Assembly: GCF_013141695.1 (NCBI RefSeq) | Contig: NZ_WHNY01000064.1 | Coordinates: 81,199 to 145,198, forward strand | Reading direction: 5' to 3' | Origin: Paenibacillus plantarum | Lineage (GTDB): Bacteria; Bacillota; Bacilli; Paenibacillales; NBRC-103111 | Length of the DNA stretch: 64,000 nt | Notes under the pieces: model-generated | What the model was told of the DNA's origin: nothing | What the model saw: only the letters and a program-made list of their open reading frames with translations | Databases searched by the model: none | Program-made: the position numbers and the translations under genes | In this document: positions 25,722 to 34,550 of the stretch, piece after piece | Layout: each line of letters opens with the position of its first letter | How positions within the stretch are numbered: position 1 is the first letter of the stretch

Positions 25722-26972
25722 ATGACCATTATGAACCCAATCGAGGTGGCTTTGATGTCCATGCAGCGATTCAATCTCATACCCTTGCAGGAAGCGATTG
25801 ACTTACTGGGAGTTAGCCGTTCGACCTTTGACCGGTGGCGTAAATTAAAGCAACTCCCTTTTGTGAAAATTGGCAAAGAGATCTTAATTGATAAGAAAGA
25901 ATTAGAGCAATGGGTACGTCTCCATGCGGTTAGTCTACAGAACCCTGTCTTTACAGCAGGAGCGTCGTCTACTGTCTCCCCTCAAGAATATCCAACGTTA
26001 ACGGTTGGGTATCAGAGTGGAACAGCTCATATGTGGACATCTCTCATCATGAAAGAGCTAGGTTGGTTGGAAGAAGAGCTTGCCGCAGCCAATCCAAGTC
26101 GTGTCGTTCAGGTGAAATGGTTCGATGGTGCGAACGGAGCGGTGCTTCTGCAGGGGATGATAGGCGGCAGCATTCAGATTGCGTCGTTGGGAGACTATCC
26201 GATTGTCCTAGGTGCTTCGCTGCGTCAGACGTTCCCCGCTTTTAACCCTGTTCTTATCGCTTTTGATGGCAAAACCTCCGGTGGACAAGGGATATCGCTC
26301 ATTTTGCGCAAAGGACTGGAGCCCAGTGATATTTCGGAGATTTGCGGTTGGTCACTCACGTCGGCCGCACAATCGAGTGCGGGAAGGCGGTTATCCAAGT
26401 TGCTCCAATCACTGGGAGGTAACCAAGATCAAGTCATTCACAAAGAGATGGATGAGAGTATGGCGGGGATTGTAAAAAGAAAGATCGCAGGATGTGCGAT
26501 GTGGGAGCCCTATATTTCATTGGTGAACTATCACGGAGTCGGCAGCGTGCTTTTTCAAGAAGGAATTGGAGAAGATTACCTTACCGGGGTCGTCGCAGAC
26601 GAGAGATGGGTTCATCAACATGAAGGAGATGCCATCGCCTATTTGAAAGCACACCTCCGCGTACACGCCTTTGTTCGCAATGATCCCGAGGCAGCGGCAG
26701 AGCTAATTTCCCGAATTAAAGGGATTCCCGTGGAGATTGCTGTTGCCATTATGACAAAAGTCAGATGGGACGCCTCTTTTTATACCAAAGATATGAATTC
26801 GCTCACTCAGTTGTATCAAGAGAATGATGCTGATCACACTGCTACATTGTCCAGATTACAGAACATTCGTTGGAATGGTGACTATTTACAGCAAGCGATT
26901 AAGGCTTTAAAGCTACCTCATTTGAGTCGTCAGCCGTTAGAGGGAGATTGGTCAGCTGAACAACTGTACTAA
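25722..26972 (+). CDS. HTH/SsuA-like fusion: probable cytosolic sulfonate-responsive regulator
   Basis: 416 residues as called. An excisionase/MerR-like helix-turn-helix lies at about 18-66 (IPLQEAIDLLGVSRSTFDRW ... LIDKKELEQWV). A linker and an NMT1/SsuA-like binding domain (about 90-370) follow, beginning LTVGYQSGTAHMWTSLIMKE and including GGSIQIASLGDYPIVLGA. There is no signal peptide or lipobox, so the binding domain stays in the cytoplasm and should act as the ligand sensor of a one-component regulator. It is divergent from the sulfonate operon, the obvious target. A later start at 25755, with GAGGTGG close ahead, is also plausible and keeps the HTH intact. Confidence 0.85.
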   Translation: MTIMNPIEVALMSMQRFNLIPLQEAIDLLGVSRSTFDRWRKLKQLPFVKIGKEILIDKKELEQWVRLHAVSLQNPVFTAGASSTVSPQEYPTLTVGYQSGTAHMWTSLIMKELGWLEEELAAANPSRVVQVKWFDGANGAVLLQGMIGGSIQIASLGDYPIVLGASLRQTFPAFNPVLIAFDGKTSGGQGISLILRKGLEPSDISEICGWSLTSAAQSSAGRRLSKLLQSLGGNQDQVIHKEMDESMAGIVKRKIAGCAMWEPYISLVNYHGVGSVLFQEGIGEDYLTGVVADERWVHQHEGDAIAYLKAHLRVHAFVRNDPEAAAELISRIKGIPVEIAVAIMTKVRWDASFYTKDMNSLTQLYQENDADHTATLSRLQNIRWNGDYLQQAIKALKLPHLSRQPLEGDWSAEQLY

Positions 26973-27052
26973 AAGCCGGCAGTTTCACTTCCATTCCTTT
27001 TCGGTATATAGTAATAGAAATGATGTATTGAAAGGGAGCCAGGAAGAAGACC

Positions 27053-29110
27053 ATGCGCACAATAATGACTGCAACCATGACCGAAGAACAACAAGGTATC
27101 TTTCCAGCCGTCTGCCCTCTGGACTGTCCAGATCAGTGCGGTTTACTGCTTCATAAACAAGATGGGAAGATTGTTAAAATAGAAGGAGATCCCGATCACC
27201 CCGTGACACAGGGAGCTATTTGCAACAAAGTTCGCAACATGACGGCACGTATTTACGATGATAAAAGGCTGGAGTATCCCATGAAGCGCGTCGGGCCTAA
27301 AGGGGAAGAGGCCTCTTTTGAGCGGATTTCGTGGGATGAGGCATTGGACACCATCACGAGTCGCTGGAAAGAATTGATCGCCTCGGAGGGCCCAGAAGCC
27401 ATCTTGCCGTATAGTTTCTATGGCAATATGGGGCGGATTGGGACGGAAGGCATGGATCGTCGTTTCTTCCACCGGATGGGAGCCAGCCGGTTGCTGTATT
27501 CGATTTGCGAATCTGCCGGCACGGAAGGCTATAAATATACGATGGGCGGCAGCTATGGGACCGATCCCGAGGATACGGTGCATGCGAAGCTGATCATCAT
27601 GTGGGGCATCAATGCGGTCAGCACGAATATGCATCAGGTGATGCTGGCTGAGAAAGCCCGCAAAAACGGCGCACAAATCATCGTCATCGATGCGCATAAG
27701 AACCAAACAGGCCGCTGGGCAGACTGGTTCATTCCCATTTTGCCCGGGACGGACGCGGCTCTGGCGCTAGGGATGATGCACATTCTGTTCGCTGAGGGGA
27801 TGACGGATGAGGCATTCCTGAGAGAATACACGCTAGGGTATGAGGAGCTTAGAGCACACGTGCAGCAATATGATCCTGCTAGCGTATCCGAGATAACTGG
27901 TGTACCGGTAGAGGATATTTATCGCCTTGCTCGTTTATATGGTGAGACTTCACCTTCTTTTATTCGCATAGGGAACGGGATTCAGCACCACGATAATGGC
28001 GGCATGTGCGTACGAACAATTGCTTGTTTACCCGCGTTAACAGGACAGTGGCTGCATCAAGGCGGCGGTGCGATCAAAGGGAATGGCGCTTATTTGGAGC
28101 ATAATTTGCCGGCTTTGCAGCGACCGGATTTGCGTGCAAAGGAGGCGCGTCAGATCAATATGAACCTGCTGGGCAGCGCCTTGCTCGAGTTAGATCCGCC
28201 TATCCATGCGCTATATGTGTATAATTCCAACCCAGCGTTGGTCGCACCTCATGCGAATAAAGTGAAAGAGGGGCTGGAGCGAGAGGATTTATTCACCGTC
28301 GTACATGATCTGTTCCTAACGGAAACAGCCAAGTATGCGGATATTGTGTTGCCAGCTACGTCCTCTTTTGAAAATACGGACTTCTATCGCTCCTATTGGC
28401 ATCACTATGTGCACCTTCAGCTACCGGTGATTGCGCCTTATGGTGAGAGCAAAGCGAATATGGATGTGTTCCGATTGTTTGCTTCGATGATGGGCTACGA
28501 GGATGAAGCGCTGCGGGACAGCGATGAGGATATGATTCGTCAAGCTTTGCATCATCCTGGCAATCCAGCATTGGCTGACATATCGTTCGATGCTTTGTTG
28601 GATACTGGATTCATGAAGGCGGCGACCCTGCCCTTATTTCCTGGGAAACTTCGGACGCCTAGTGGCAAAATTGAACTATACTCGGCAGTCATGGCGAGTA
28701 TGGGCTTTCCAGCGCTTCCAACGTATGTGCCGCTTGCAGAGACTAGTGATTTGCCATTTATGTTCATTCCGGCGCCGAATCATAACTTCTTGAATTCAAC
28801 TTTTGCGCATAATGAGAAGCATGTCCGCATGGAGAAAATACCGAAGCTGCATATGCATGAAGACGATGCATCGGCTTTAGGCTTGGCCAGCGGCGATCTT
28901 GCACGGGTGTGGAACGAGCGCGGCGAGTGCGAGCTTGTCGTTATGGCTGGTCGCGATGTGAGGCGCGGTGTCGTTGTCAGTCAAGGGCTATGGGCAGATG
29001 CGCCAGGCAGCAAAACGCGCGTGAATGTCCTGACGCCAGATCGCGTGGCCGATATGGGCGGTGGAGCGACCTTTTTCTCGGGAAGGGTAGGCGTGGAGAA
29101 GTTGACCTGA
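27053..29110 (+). CDS. Molybdopterin-dependent oxidoreductase (DMSO reductase superfamily)
   Basis: 685 residues with no Tat signal, so cytosolic. An N-terminal [4Fe-4S] motif is made by Cys21-x3-Cys25-x3-Cys29 and Cys57. The bis-MGD-binding body and a C-terminal molydop-binding domain (from about residue 570: FMFIPAPNHNFLNSTF ... GLASGDLARVW) complete the catalytic subunit. The pattern resembles the single-chain, formate-dehydrogenase or thiosulfate/polysulfide-reductase-like proteins of Bacillales. The electron partner and substrate are not evident, and no subunit or cofactor gene lies beside it. It starts 80 nt after the sulfonate regulator, so a link to sulfur metabolism is possible but unproven. 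AGGAAGA precedes the ATG. Confidence 0.92.
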   Translation: MRTIMTATMTEEQQGIFPAVCPLDCPDQCGLLLHKQDGKIVKIEGDPDHPVTQGAICNKVRNMTARIYDDKRLEYPMKRVGPKGEEASFERISWDEALDTITSRWKELIASEGPEAILPYSFYGNMGRIGTEGMDRRFFHRMGASRLLYSICESAGTEGYKYTMGGSYGTDPEDTVHAKLIIMWGINAVSTNMHQVMLAEKARKNGAQIIVIDAHKNQTGRWADWFIPILPGTDAALALGMMHILFAEGMTDEAFLREYTLGYEELRAHVQQYDPASVSEITGVPVEDIYRLARLYGETSPSFIRIGNGIQHHDNGGMCVRTIACLPALTGQWLHQGGGAIKGNGAYLEHNLPALQRPDLRAKEARQINMNLLGSALLELDPPIHALYVYNSNPALVAPHANKVKEGLEREDLFTVVHDLFLTETAKYADIVLPATSSFENTDFYRSYWHHYVHLQLPVIAPYGESKANMDVFRLFASMMGYEDEALRDSDEDMIRQALHHPGNPALADISFDALLDTGFMKAATLPLFPGKLRTPSGKIELYSAVMASMGFPALPTYVPLAETSDLPFMFIPAPNHNFLNSTFAHNEKHVRMEKIPKLHMHEDDASALGLASGDLARVWNERGECELVVMAGRDVRRGVVVSQGLWADAPGSKTRVNVLTPDRVADMGGGATFFSGRVGVEKLT

Positions 29111-29153
29111 GCTTGAACCTTTGGGCGCCGAGCGGCATACGGTACATCAGGAG

Positions 29154-29397
29154 ATGATGACTTATACCTATTCAGCAAAAAGCTTACGCCTTAGTCGGGA
29201 GGCCGGTTGGTATTTCCCTGATGGATGGTACCGGAGTATCCGGCATTCTGTGCAATGTACAAGGCGGCTCGATCTATGTCATTGAGTATTTATACCATAC
29301 ACAATTCGCAACTAAACATTATACGTTCAATCAAGTGAGAGATATTTTGCCGTACCCGCATTGTCCGCAGCCGTATACACCACAGCCTTTGTACTAA
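29154..29397 (+). pseudogene. Small protein gene with an apparent +1 frameshift in an A5 run
   Basis: An ATG at 29154 (AGGAG directly upstream) reads MMTYTYSAK, then the frame is wrong. Skipping one A of the A5 run near 29177 moves into a frame that stays open to TAA 29395-29397 and reads AYALVGRPVGISLMDGTGVS, then GILCNVQGGSIYVIEYLYHT, ending with a Pro/Tyr/Gln-rich tail. That frame has no start codon of its own before a TGA at 29158-29160. The composition is clearly protein-like, not random. Either the gene is broken by one base, the base is a sequencing error, or it is read by a +1 shift. I do not know the function; small conserved proteins of this look occur in spore-formers. Total length would be about 80 residues. 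Confidence 0.6.
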
Positions 29398-29414
29398 GTG
29401 GTAGAGAATTGGAA

Positions 29415-29630
29415 TTGCGCACAAAAATTGTGCGCAATGGCATTCCGCGGCCGTCAGCCGCATGCTTGCGCACAAAAATGGTGCGCAAGAGCATTCCGCC
29501 GCCGGCAGTCGCACGCTAGCGCACAAAAATTGTGCGCAATGGCATTCCGCCGCCGGCAGTCGCACGCTAGTGCACAAAAATTGTGCGCAAGAGCATTCTG
29601 CCGCCGTCAGTCGCCCGCTAGCGCGATTGC
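29415..29630. repeat. 51-bp tandem array of palindromic units
   Basis: Four units start at 29415, 29466, 29517 and 29568, with a truncated fifth at 29619, all exactly 51 bp apart. Each begins with the perfect or near-perfect hairpin TTGCGCACA-AAAAT-TGTGCGCAA and continues with GCATTCCGCCGCCGGCAGTC and CGCACGCTAG. Because 51 is divisible by three, open frames with a 17-residue period appear on both strands; I regard them as non-coding. The stretch 29111-29792 otherwise holds only the small frameshifted gene and an A/T-rich leader. Confidence 0.88.
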
Positions 29631-29742
29631 TTATCGTGGAATGGCCTCGATAGAGGTTTTTTAATACGAAATCCTAATTTATCCACTCCCTAACCTAAAT
29701 AAATGACAATTCAATTGCTGTGAAAGCGAGTATGATCAATTT

Positions 29743-29756
29743 TGTATACGCTTACA
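29743..29756 (+). promoter_or_regulatory. cre-like / LacI-family operator
   Basis: TGTATACGCTTACA matches the CcpA consensus TGWAARCGYTWNCW with one mismatch and has symmetric TGTA/TACA ends around a central CG. It lies about 37 nt before the SLH beta-helix gene, where a bound repressor would block transcription. It fits catabolite control of an extracellular glycan enzyme, but a specific LacI regulator is equally possible. Confidence 0.5.
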
Positions 29757-29792
29757 ATTGGCGAAATATAAACGATAAGGAGTTTTGTCGGA

Positions 29793-32700
29793 ATGAAATT
29801 TCATGTATTCAAAAGTAAGATAAGCATCATGTTGATTTGTTCAATGATATTTTCGCTTTTACTGCTTCCTGTAGCTGGGATGGCGGCTGATCCAGATCCT
29901 GAGGTGGTTGTGAATACACTCTTACCTAGTGCCGATGCAGCGATAGGTATGGACACTGGAGACGCATCGATAGCTAATCAGAACTATGATAAAAAAACAA
30001 ATTTATCTGGAACGGATGGTTTATACAGTATTTCGTCATCCAGTAGCTCTAAGAAACATGCTTATTTTATGTTTGACGTGGCATCAGTCTCGGATAATAC
30101 CTATAAATACTATTTACAGGTCTCGGGCAAAAAAGGATCTAGCGATTTGGATACAGATTTGCAAGTGTTTGGTTCTAGCTATGTAGATTGGTCGGAAACA
30201 ACGATAACTTGGAATAATGCAACTCAAACTGATCTGTCCCAAATGCAACAACTAGGAAACGTTTCTATAACGCAACCTAAAGCACAAAGTAAACCTGCAC
30301 TTGCTCAATTAGATGTTACTAATTATGTTAGGCAGCATTTATCCGACGGCAAAGTAACGTTTGTTGTCGCTGATTCCATTGGCATTAACAGGTCTGTTAA
30401 TATTTATTCGAAAGAAACGTCATCTTCCAATCCGAAGACGCAGCTCGTCGTGAAACGTGTTGTACAAAGCGACACAACACCGCCGCAATGGCCTAATGGT
30501 GCTGCTTTAAAGTCCATCAATTTAGGGACAGACTTTGTCCAACTAGCTTGGCCAGTAGCAACGGATGACAGCTCTGTATCCAATTATAAAATTTATCAAG
30601 ATGACAATCTCATTAAAACGGTGACTGGCAATACCTATACTGTTCAAGGTTTATCTCCTAATACGAGTGTTACTTATCGTGTCTATGCGGGAGATCCAAT
30701 CGGAAATATCTCCTCGCCATTGAGCTACAACGTCACAACTTTATCTGCACCAGTTCCTCCTTTACAAGTCGTAGAAGTTAACGCTAGCAGCAGTGATGGC
30801 AATGTGGAGAGCAACACATTAGATAACAATTTATTCAGCCGCTGGTCAGCATCTGGTGATGGTCAGTATATTATGTTCGATCTAGGCGAGGCGAAGAGGA
30901 TCGGATATGTCGGGATTTCCTTTTATAAAGGTGATCAACGTTATGCGCCAATCGATATTCAGACTTCAAACGATGCTGTAACATGGACAAATGTATTCAG
31001 TGGCAACAGCCGCTCGGATACCGCCAATATGCAGGCATTTGATATTCCAGATACGGATGCACGTTTCGTCAAAATTATTGGTCATGGTACATCCGATGGA
31101 AAAACCTTCATCAGCTTAACAGAAGTTATGATATATGCCCCATTTCTGAACGGAGATACGCCGGTTGCAATTGTGCCTGATATTACACCCGTTGCGCCTC
31201 CAGGGACACTTCCTTTCACGAAGGCTGGTTTGACGAAAACGGATGGTTCAGCTCATCCCTTGCACACGCCTAATCCTGTAACAGGTTCAACAATAAATGT
31301 CGTCAATTATGGCGCCGATCCATTGGATAATGCACATGATGACCGACTCTCGATTCAAAATGCCATTGATGCTGCGTCTCCAGGAGACGAAGTATATATA
31401 CCAAATGGTGTATACAATTTAATCTCTTCACCGGATGGGTTCGTAAATATCAAGCTCAAATCAGGTGTGAACTTGCGAGGAGAAAGCCAGTCCAACACCA
31501 TCTTGAAATCAAGCATTGATAACATTAAGAATAGTTCTGTGGTCAAGTCATCGAATCAACACGATATTTTAGTATCGAATTTGACAGTAACTTCAACATG
31601 GAATCGCAACTTTTCGTTAGACCATGTAACGAATAACCCTGATGCAGGAGGGCCGGATAGCAGTATTGCTATAGCGAATTACGGAGAATCTCCATCCTAT
31701 AACGTGACCATTGATCGTGTAACTGTGGAACGATTCAGCCGTATGGCCATTCGGATTGAGAATAGCCATGATGTGGTTGTTCGCCGCAGTACCTTCCGTA
31801 ATGCAACAGATCTAGGCGGAGGCGGAGCCGGATACGGAACTTCTATTCAAGGTATGCCGAAGGTGGATCGACTTGGTTTTGACAATGATACGTATTGGAA
31901 TGTCGTTGAGGATTCTACCTTTGAAGGCCCTTATTTGCGACATGGATCTCTGATTCAAAATGTTGCACACAACAACACGTTACGTAACAATCATTACATC
32001 AACACCAAGCTAGATGCTATCGATCTTCACGGTGAGTTGGAGTACTTGAACGAAGTGTATGGCAATACGATCGAGAATATTTTGACTGGCGGCGGCGTAG
32101 GACTTGGGAATACGGGGGGAACGGCACCTACGAATCATAGTAAATCCGGCCCTAAAAACCATATCCATGACAACATGATTCGCAATTCGCGGGAAGGTAT
32201 TGTTGTTACTATGGGCACGCCAGAAACGTTGATTGAGAACAATGTGATTGAAAATACGACATCAGTAAGTAATGCGGTAGGAATAAATATTTTAAATGGA
32301 CCAGGAACTCGCATTATCAATAACATCATTCGTAATAATACGGCGACCAACTACTGGGGAATCTTGCTGGAACACGATAATGGTGACAAGAATGCGAATT
32401 TTGTAGGCGCGGGCGACCCTCAAAACGTACAAATTGTAGGTAATACAGTCACCGGCAATACGTATGGGATTCAATTGCAGGCTGGGTCTAACATTGTATT
32501 GACGAACAATTATCTCAATAATTTGGGAACGAATTATGACAAAGCAGATGAGGTAACCACGACGGAAATATGGCCTGCTCCACCGGAGAATAGTCCATCA
32601 ACTTCACCGTCAGATGGTAGCAATCCGCCAAGTAACGCTTCGGATAGCCTGAACGCCATCATCACAGAGGAGAATGGTCAACCCATAGCTACAGCAACTT

Positions 32701-33794
32701 TAGATGAAAAAACGCTGGACGCTATTTTAAAAACACAAGGGAGTGGTCCAATTACCTTAGTGGTGGATTCGCCAAACGATGTCGGGCAGGTACAGCTAAC
32801 GTTGAATCAGCAAGCTCTGCAGAAGTTGAACGGCATCCCATCCGCGACGATTGAAACAGAAATTGGAAGCGTGAAACTACCTCTCAATCAATTGAATATG
32901 ACTCAATTAGCTCAGATCCAAGTGACAATTAGTAAGAACGACAAGGCATCAGAGCAAGCAACTGCTGCTGGATTCAAAGTAGTCGACGCAATCGATTTCA
33001 CGATGAAGACTGTTGCGACAAACGGAAAATCCGAAGAGATTTCCAGCTTCAATACTTATGTACCGTATACCGTACAGGTAGATCAAGCGATCAACGAACG
33101 TAATCTTGCAGCCGTTAGAGTAGTCAAGGATGCGCAAGGGAATACGACTTATGAACCCGTGCCGCTTAAGGTGAAATCGGGAGAAGTGACTCTTTATAGT
33201 CATTCGAATGAGACGTTTCTATTAATTGAAACGAATATTTCATTTACCGATACGACTAAGCATTGGGCAAAAGATGGCATTGAGCGTATGGCGAATAAAT
33301 GGCTTGTTCAAGGTGTTTCCAAAGAGGAGTTCCGTCCAGATCAACCAATCACACGTGCAGAGCTGGCAACGCTTCTCACACGGACGCTCGGCATCAAGTC
33401 ATCGCATGCGAATACGGCTTTTAAAGATTTGAGCCTTACGGATTGGTTTAATGATTCGGTCAATGCTGCTGTTGAAGGTGGAATCATCACGGGCTACGAA
33501 GATGGCACGTTCCGACCTAATCAGACGATTACACGTGAGGAAATGGCTGTCATGATCGATCGGGCGCTGCAGGCTGCTGGGTATGATGATCAACAAACAA
33601 CAGGCAATCTGCCTGCATTCACGGATCAGAAGCAAATTAAATCATGGTCGGCTGACGCGGTTCGACGTTTAGTTCAACTGCAGTTGATGGAGGGCATGAG
33701 CCCCACTTCGTTCGATCCAGAGAAGGAAGCAACGCGAGCACAAAGTGCAGTACTCCTACAGCGCTTATTGCAAATCCTAACTTTTACGAAGTAG
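29793..33794 (+). CDS. Multidomain SLH-anchored beta-helix (pectate-lyase-fold) surface protein
   Basis: 1333 residues. The Sec signal ends near residue 31 (LLLPVAGMA). In order: a DNRLRE/CBM96-like domain (about 35-225), a fibronectin type III domain (229-316), an F5/8-type C discoidin-like domain (327-449), and a right-handed beta-helix of the pectate lyase 3 / Pbl superfamily (about 498-915) with many NNxI and NTVxGN turns. A Ser/Pro/Asn linker and a beta-rich domain of about 190 residues follow, then three SLH domains beginning near 1149, 1209 and 1275. The protein should be bound to the secondary cell-wall polymer and act on or bind a polysaccharide. AAGGAG lies 10 nt before the ATG. It is monocistronic between a cre-like site and a strong terminator. 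The exact substrate is unknown. Confidence 0.92.
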   Translation: MKFHVFKSKISIMLICSMIFSLLLLPVAGMAADPDPEVVVNTLLPSADAAIGMDTGDASIANQNYDKKTNLSGTDGLYSISSSSSSKKHAYFMFDVASVSDNTYKYYLQVSGKKGSSDLDTDLQVFGSSYVDWSETTITWNNATQTDLSQMQQLGNVSITQPKAQSKPALAQLDVTNYVRQHLSDGKVTFVVADSIGINRSVNIYSKETSSSNPKTQLVVKRVVQSDTTPPQWPNGAALKSINLGTDFVQLAWPVATDDSSVSNYKIYQDDNLIKTVTGNTYTVQGLSPNTSVTYRVYAGDPIGNISSPLSYNVTTLSAPVPPLQVVEVNASSSDGNVESNTLDNNLFSRWSASGDGQYIMFDLGEAKRIGYVGISFYKGDQRYAPIDIQTSNDAVTWTNVFSGNSRSDTANMQAFDIPDTDARFVKIIGHGTSDGKTFISLTEVMIYAPFLNGDTPVAIVPDITPVAPPGTLPFTKAGLTKTDGSAHPLHTPNPVTGSTINVVNYGADPLDNAHDDRLSIQNAIDAASPGDEVYIPNGVYNLISSPDGFVNIKLKSGVNLRGESQSNTILKSSIDNIKNSSVVKSSNQHDILVSNLTVTSTWNRNFSLDHVTNNPDAGGPDSSIAIANYGESPSYNVTIDRVTVERFSRMAIRIENSHDVVVRRSTFRNATDLGGGGAGYGTSIQGMPKVDRLGFDNDTYWNVVEDSTFEGPYLRHGSLIQNVAHNNTLRNNHYINTKLDAIDLHGELEYLNEVYGNTIENILTGGGVGLGNTGGTAPTNHSKSGPKNHIHDNMIRNSREGIVVTMGTPETLIENNVIENTTSVSNAVGINILNGPGTRIINNIIRNNTATNYWGILLEHDNGDKNANFVGAGDPQNVQIVGNTVTGNTYGIQLQAGSNIVLTNNYLNNLGTNYDKADEVTTTEIWPAPPENSPSTSPSDGSNPPSNASDSLNAIITEENGQPIATATLDEKTLDAILKTQGSGPITLVVDSPNDVGQVQLTLNQQALQKLNGIPSATIETEIGSVKLPLNQLNMTQLAQIQVTISKNDKASEQATAAGFKVVDAIDFTMKTVATNGKSEEISSFNTYVPYTVQVDQAINERNLAAVRVVKDAQGNTTYEPVPLKVKSGEVTLYSHSNETFLLIETNISFTDTTKHWAKDGIERMANKWLVQGVSKEEFRPDQPITRAELATLLTRTLGIKSSHANTAFKDLSLTDWFNDSVNAAVEGGIITGYEDGTFRPNQTITREEMAVMIDRALQAAGYDDQQTTGNLPAFTDQKQIKSWSADAVRRLVQLQLMEGMSPTSFDPEKEATRAQSAVLLQRLLQILTFTK

Positions 33795-33805
33795 GCAAAA
33801 TAAAC

Positions 33806-33852
33806 AAAAAAGCTTGGTCAAATCCCATTGGGGATTGATCAAGCTTTTCTTA
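33806..33852. terminator. Bidirectional terminator between the SLH protein and queF
   Basis: AAAAAGCTTGGTCAAATCCC pairs with GGGATTGATCAAGCTTTT, with A-rich and T-rich flanks on the two sides. It can end both convergent genes. Confidence 0.85.
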
Positions 33853-33865
33853 TTTCGCTGGTATC

Positions 33866-34363
33866 TTAGCGGTTATCGATTTTCTCTGGATACAGATCAT
33901 GATTCATCAAGCGATGCTCAGCCATGGTTTCGTACTTCGTACCTGGTTGACCCCAGTTACAATAAGGATCAATGGAGATGCCGCCGCGAGGCGTGAACTT
34001 GCCCCATACCTCGATATAACGCGGATTCATCAATTCGATGAGATCGTTCATAATAATATTGACACAATCCTCGTGGAAATCACCGTGATTGCGGAAGCTG
34101 AATAAGTAAAGTTTCAGGGACTTGCTTTCCACCATTTTGATCGTAGGAATATACGAGATGTAGAGGGTAGCGAAATCCGGTTGTCCTGTTACTGGACATA
34201 AGCTTGTGAATTCCGGGAAGTTAAATTTGACGAAATAAGCCCGATCTGGGTGTTTATTATCAAATGCTTCCAAGAGTGTTGGGTCATAATTGAAAATGTA
34301 TTTCGTGCCTTGATTACCTAAAAGGGTAATGTCTTTCAAGTCTTCATTGCTTCTTCCTGCCAT
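33866..34363 (-). CDS. queF: NADPH-dependent 7-cyano-7-deazaguanine reductase
   Basis: 165 residues, the short unimodular type found in Bacillus. The enzyme reduces preQ0 to preQ1 in queuosine tRNA modification. The catalytic cysteine is Cys56 (FTSLCPVTG) with acid Asp63, and the QueF motif ESKSLKLY for NADPH binding follows near residue 78. The substrate glutamate and His lie in FHEDCVN. Other queuosine genes (queC, queD, queE, tgt) are absent from the window. GAGG lies 7 nt before the ATG and just behind a preQ1-I riboswitch, so the gene is under feedback control by its own product. Confidence 0.97.
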   Translation of the reverse strand: MAGRSNEDLKDITLLGNQGTKYIFNYDPTLLEAFDNKHPDRAYFVKFNFPEFTSLCPVTGQPDFATLYISYIPTIKMVESKSLKLYLFSFRNHGDFHEDCVNIIMNDLIELMNPRYIEVWGKFTPRGGISIDPYCNWGQPGTKYETMAEHRLMNHDLYPEKIDNR

Positions 34364-34380
34364 TGGTAATCCTCATTTCA

Positions 34381-34413
34381 TAGTTTTTTAGAGAGGGAGT
34401 TTGCGAACCTCTT
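34381..34413 (-). promoter_or_regulatory. preQ1-I riboswitch aptamer upstream of queF
   Basis: On the minus strand the element reads AGAGGTTCGCAAACTCCCTC followed by TCTAAAAAACTA. It has the AGAGG/CCTCT P1 stem, a short loop with the conserved CTCCC core, and the A-rich tail ending in AACTA that makes the H-type pseudoknot. It lies about 6 nt before the GAGG ribosome site and 17 nt before the queF ATG. No terminator hairpin follows, so control of translation initiation is the likelier mechanism. A further hairpin (CTATGAGC ... GCTTATAG) precedes it. Confidence 0.88.
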
Positions 34414-34550
34414 CTATAAGCAGATAGGTCCGTAGGTCCGCTCATAGAGGTGACTTCCTATTTCATGAAATGTATCATATTTTGCAGGAAAAAGCATCTT
34501 TGAACCGAGTGGCAATTATTACTGACTTGCGCATATCGTCTAGCTTACGC

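Noticed and set aside
27143..27706. 187-residue antisense open frame
   Set aside because: It is the shadow of the molybdopterin oxidoreductase gene, with no start-site signal.
29290..29664. Cys/Ala-rich 17-residue-repeat proteins on both strands of the 51-bp array
   Set aside because: The period is divisible by three, so any stop-free unit yields open frames in several frames. The hairpins explain the conservation better and no ribosome site precedes the starts.
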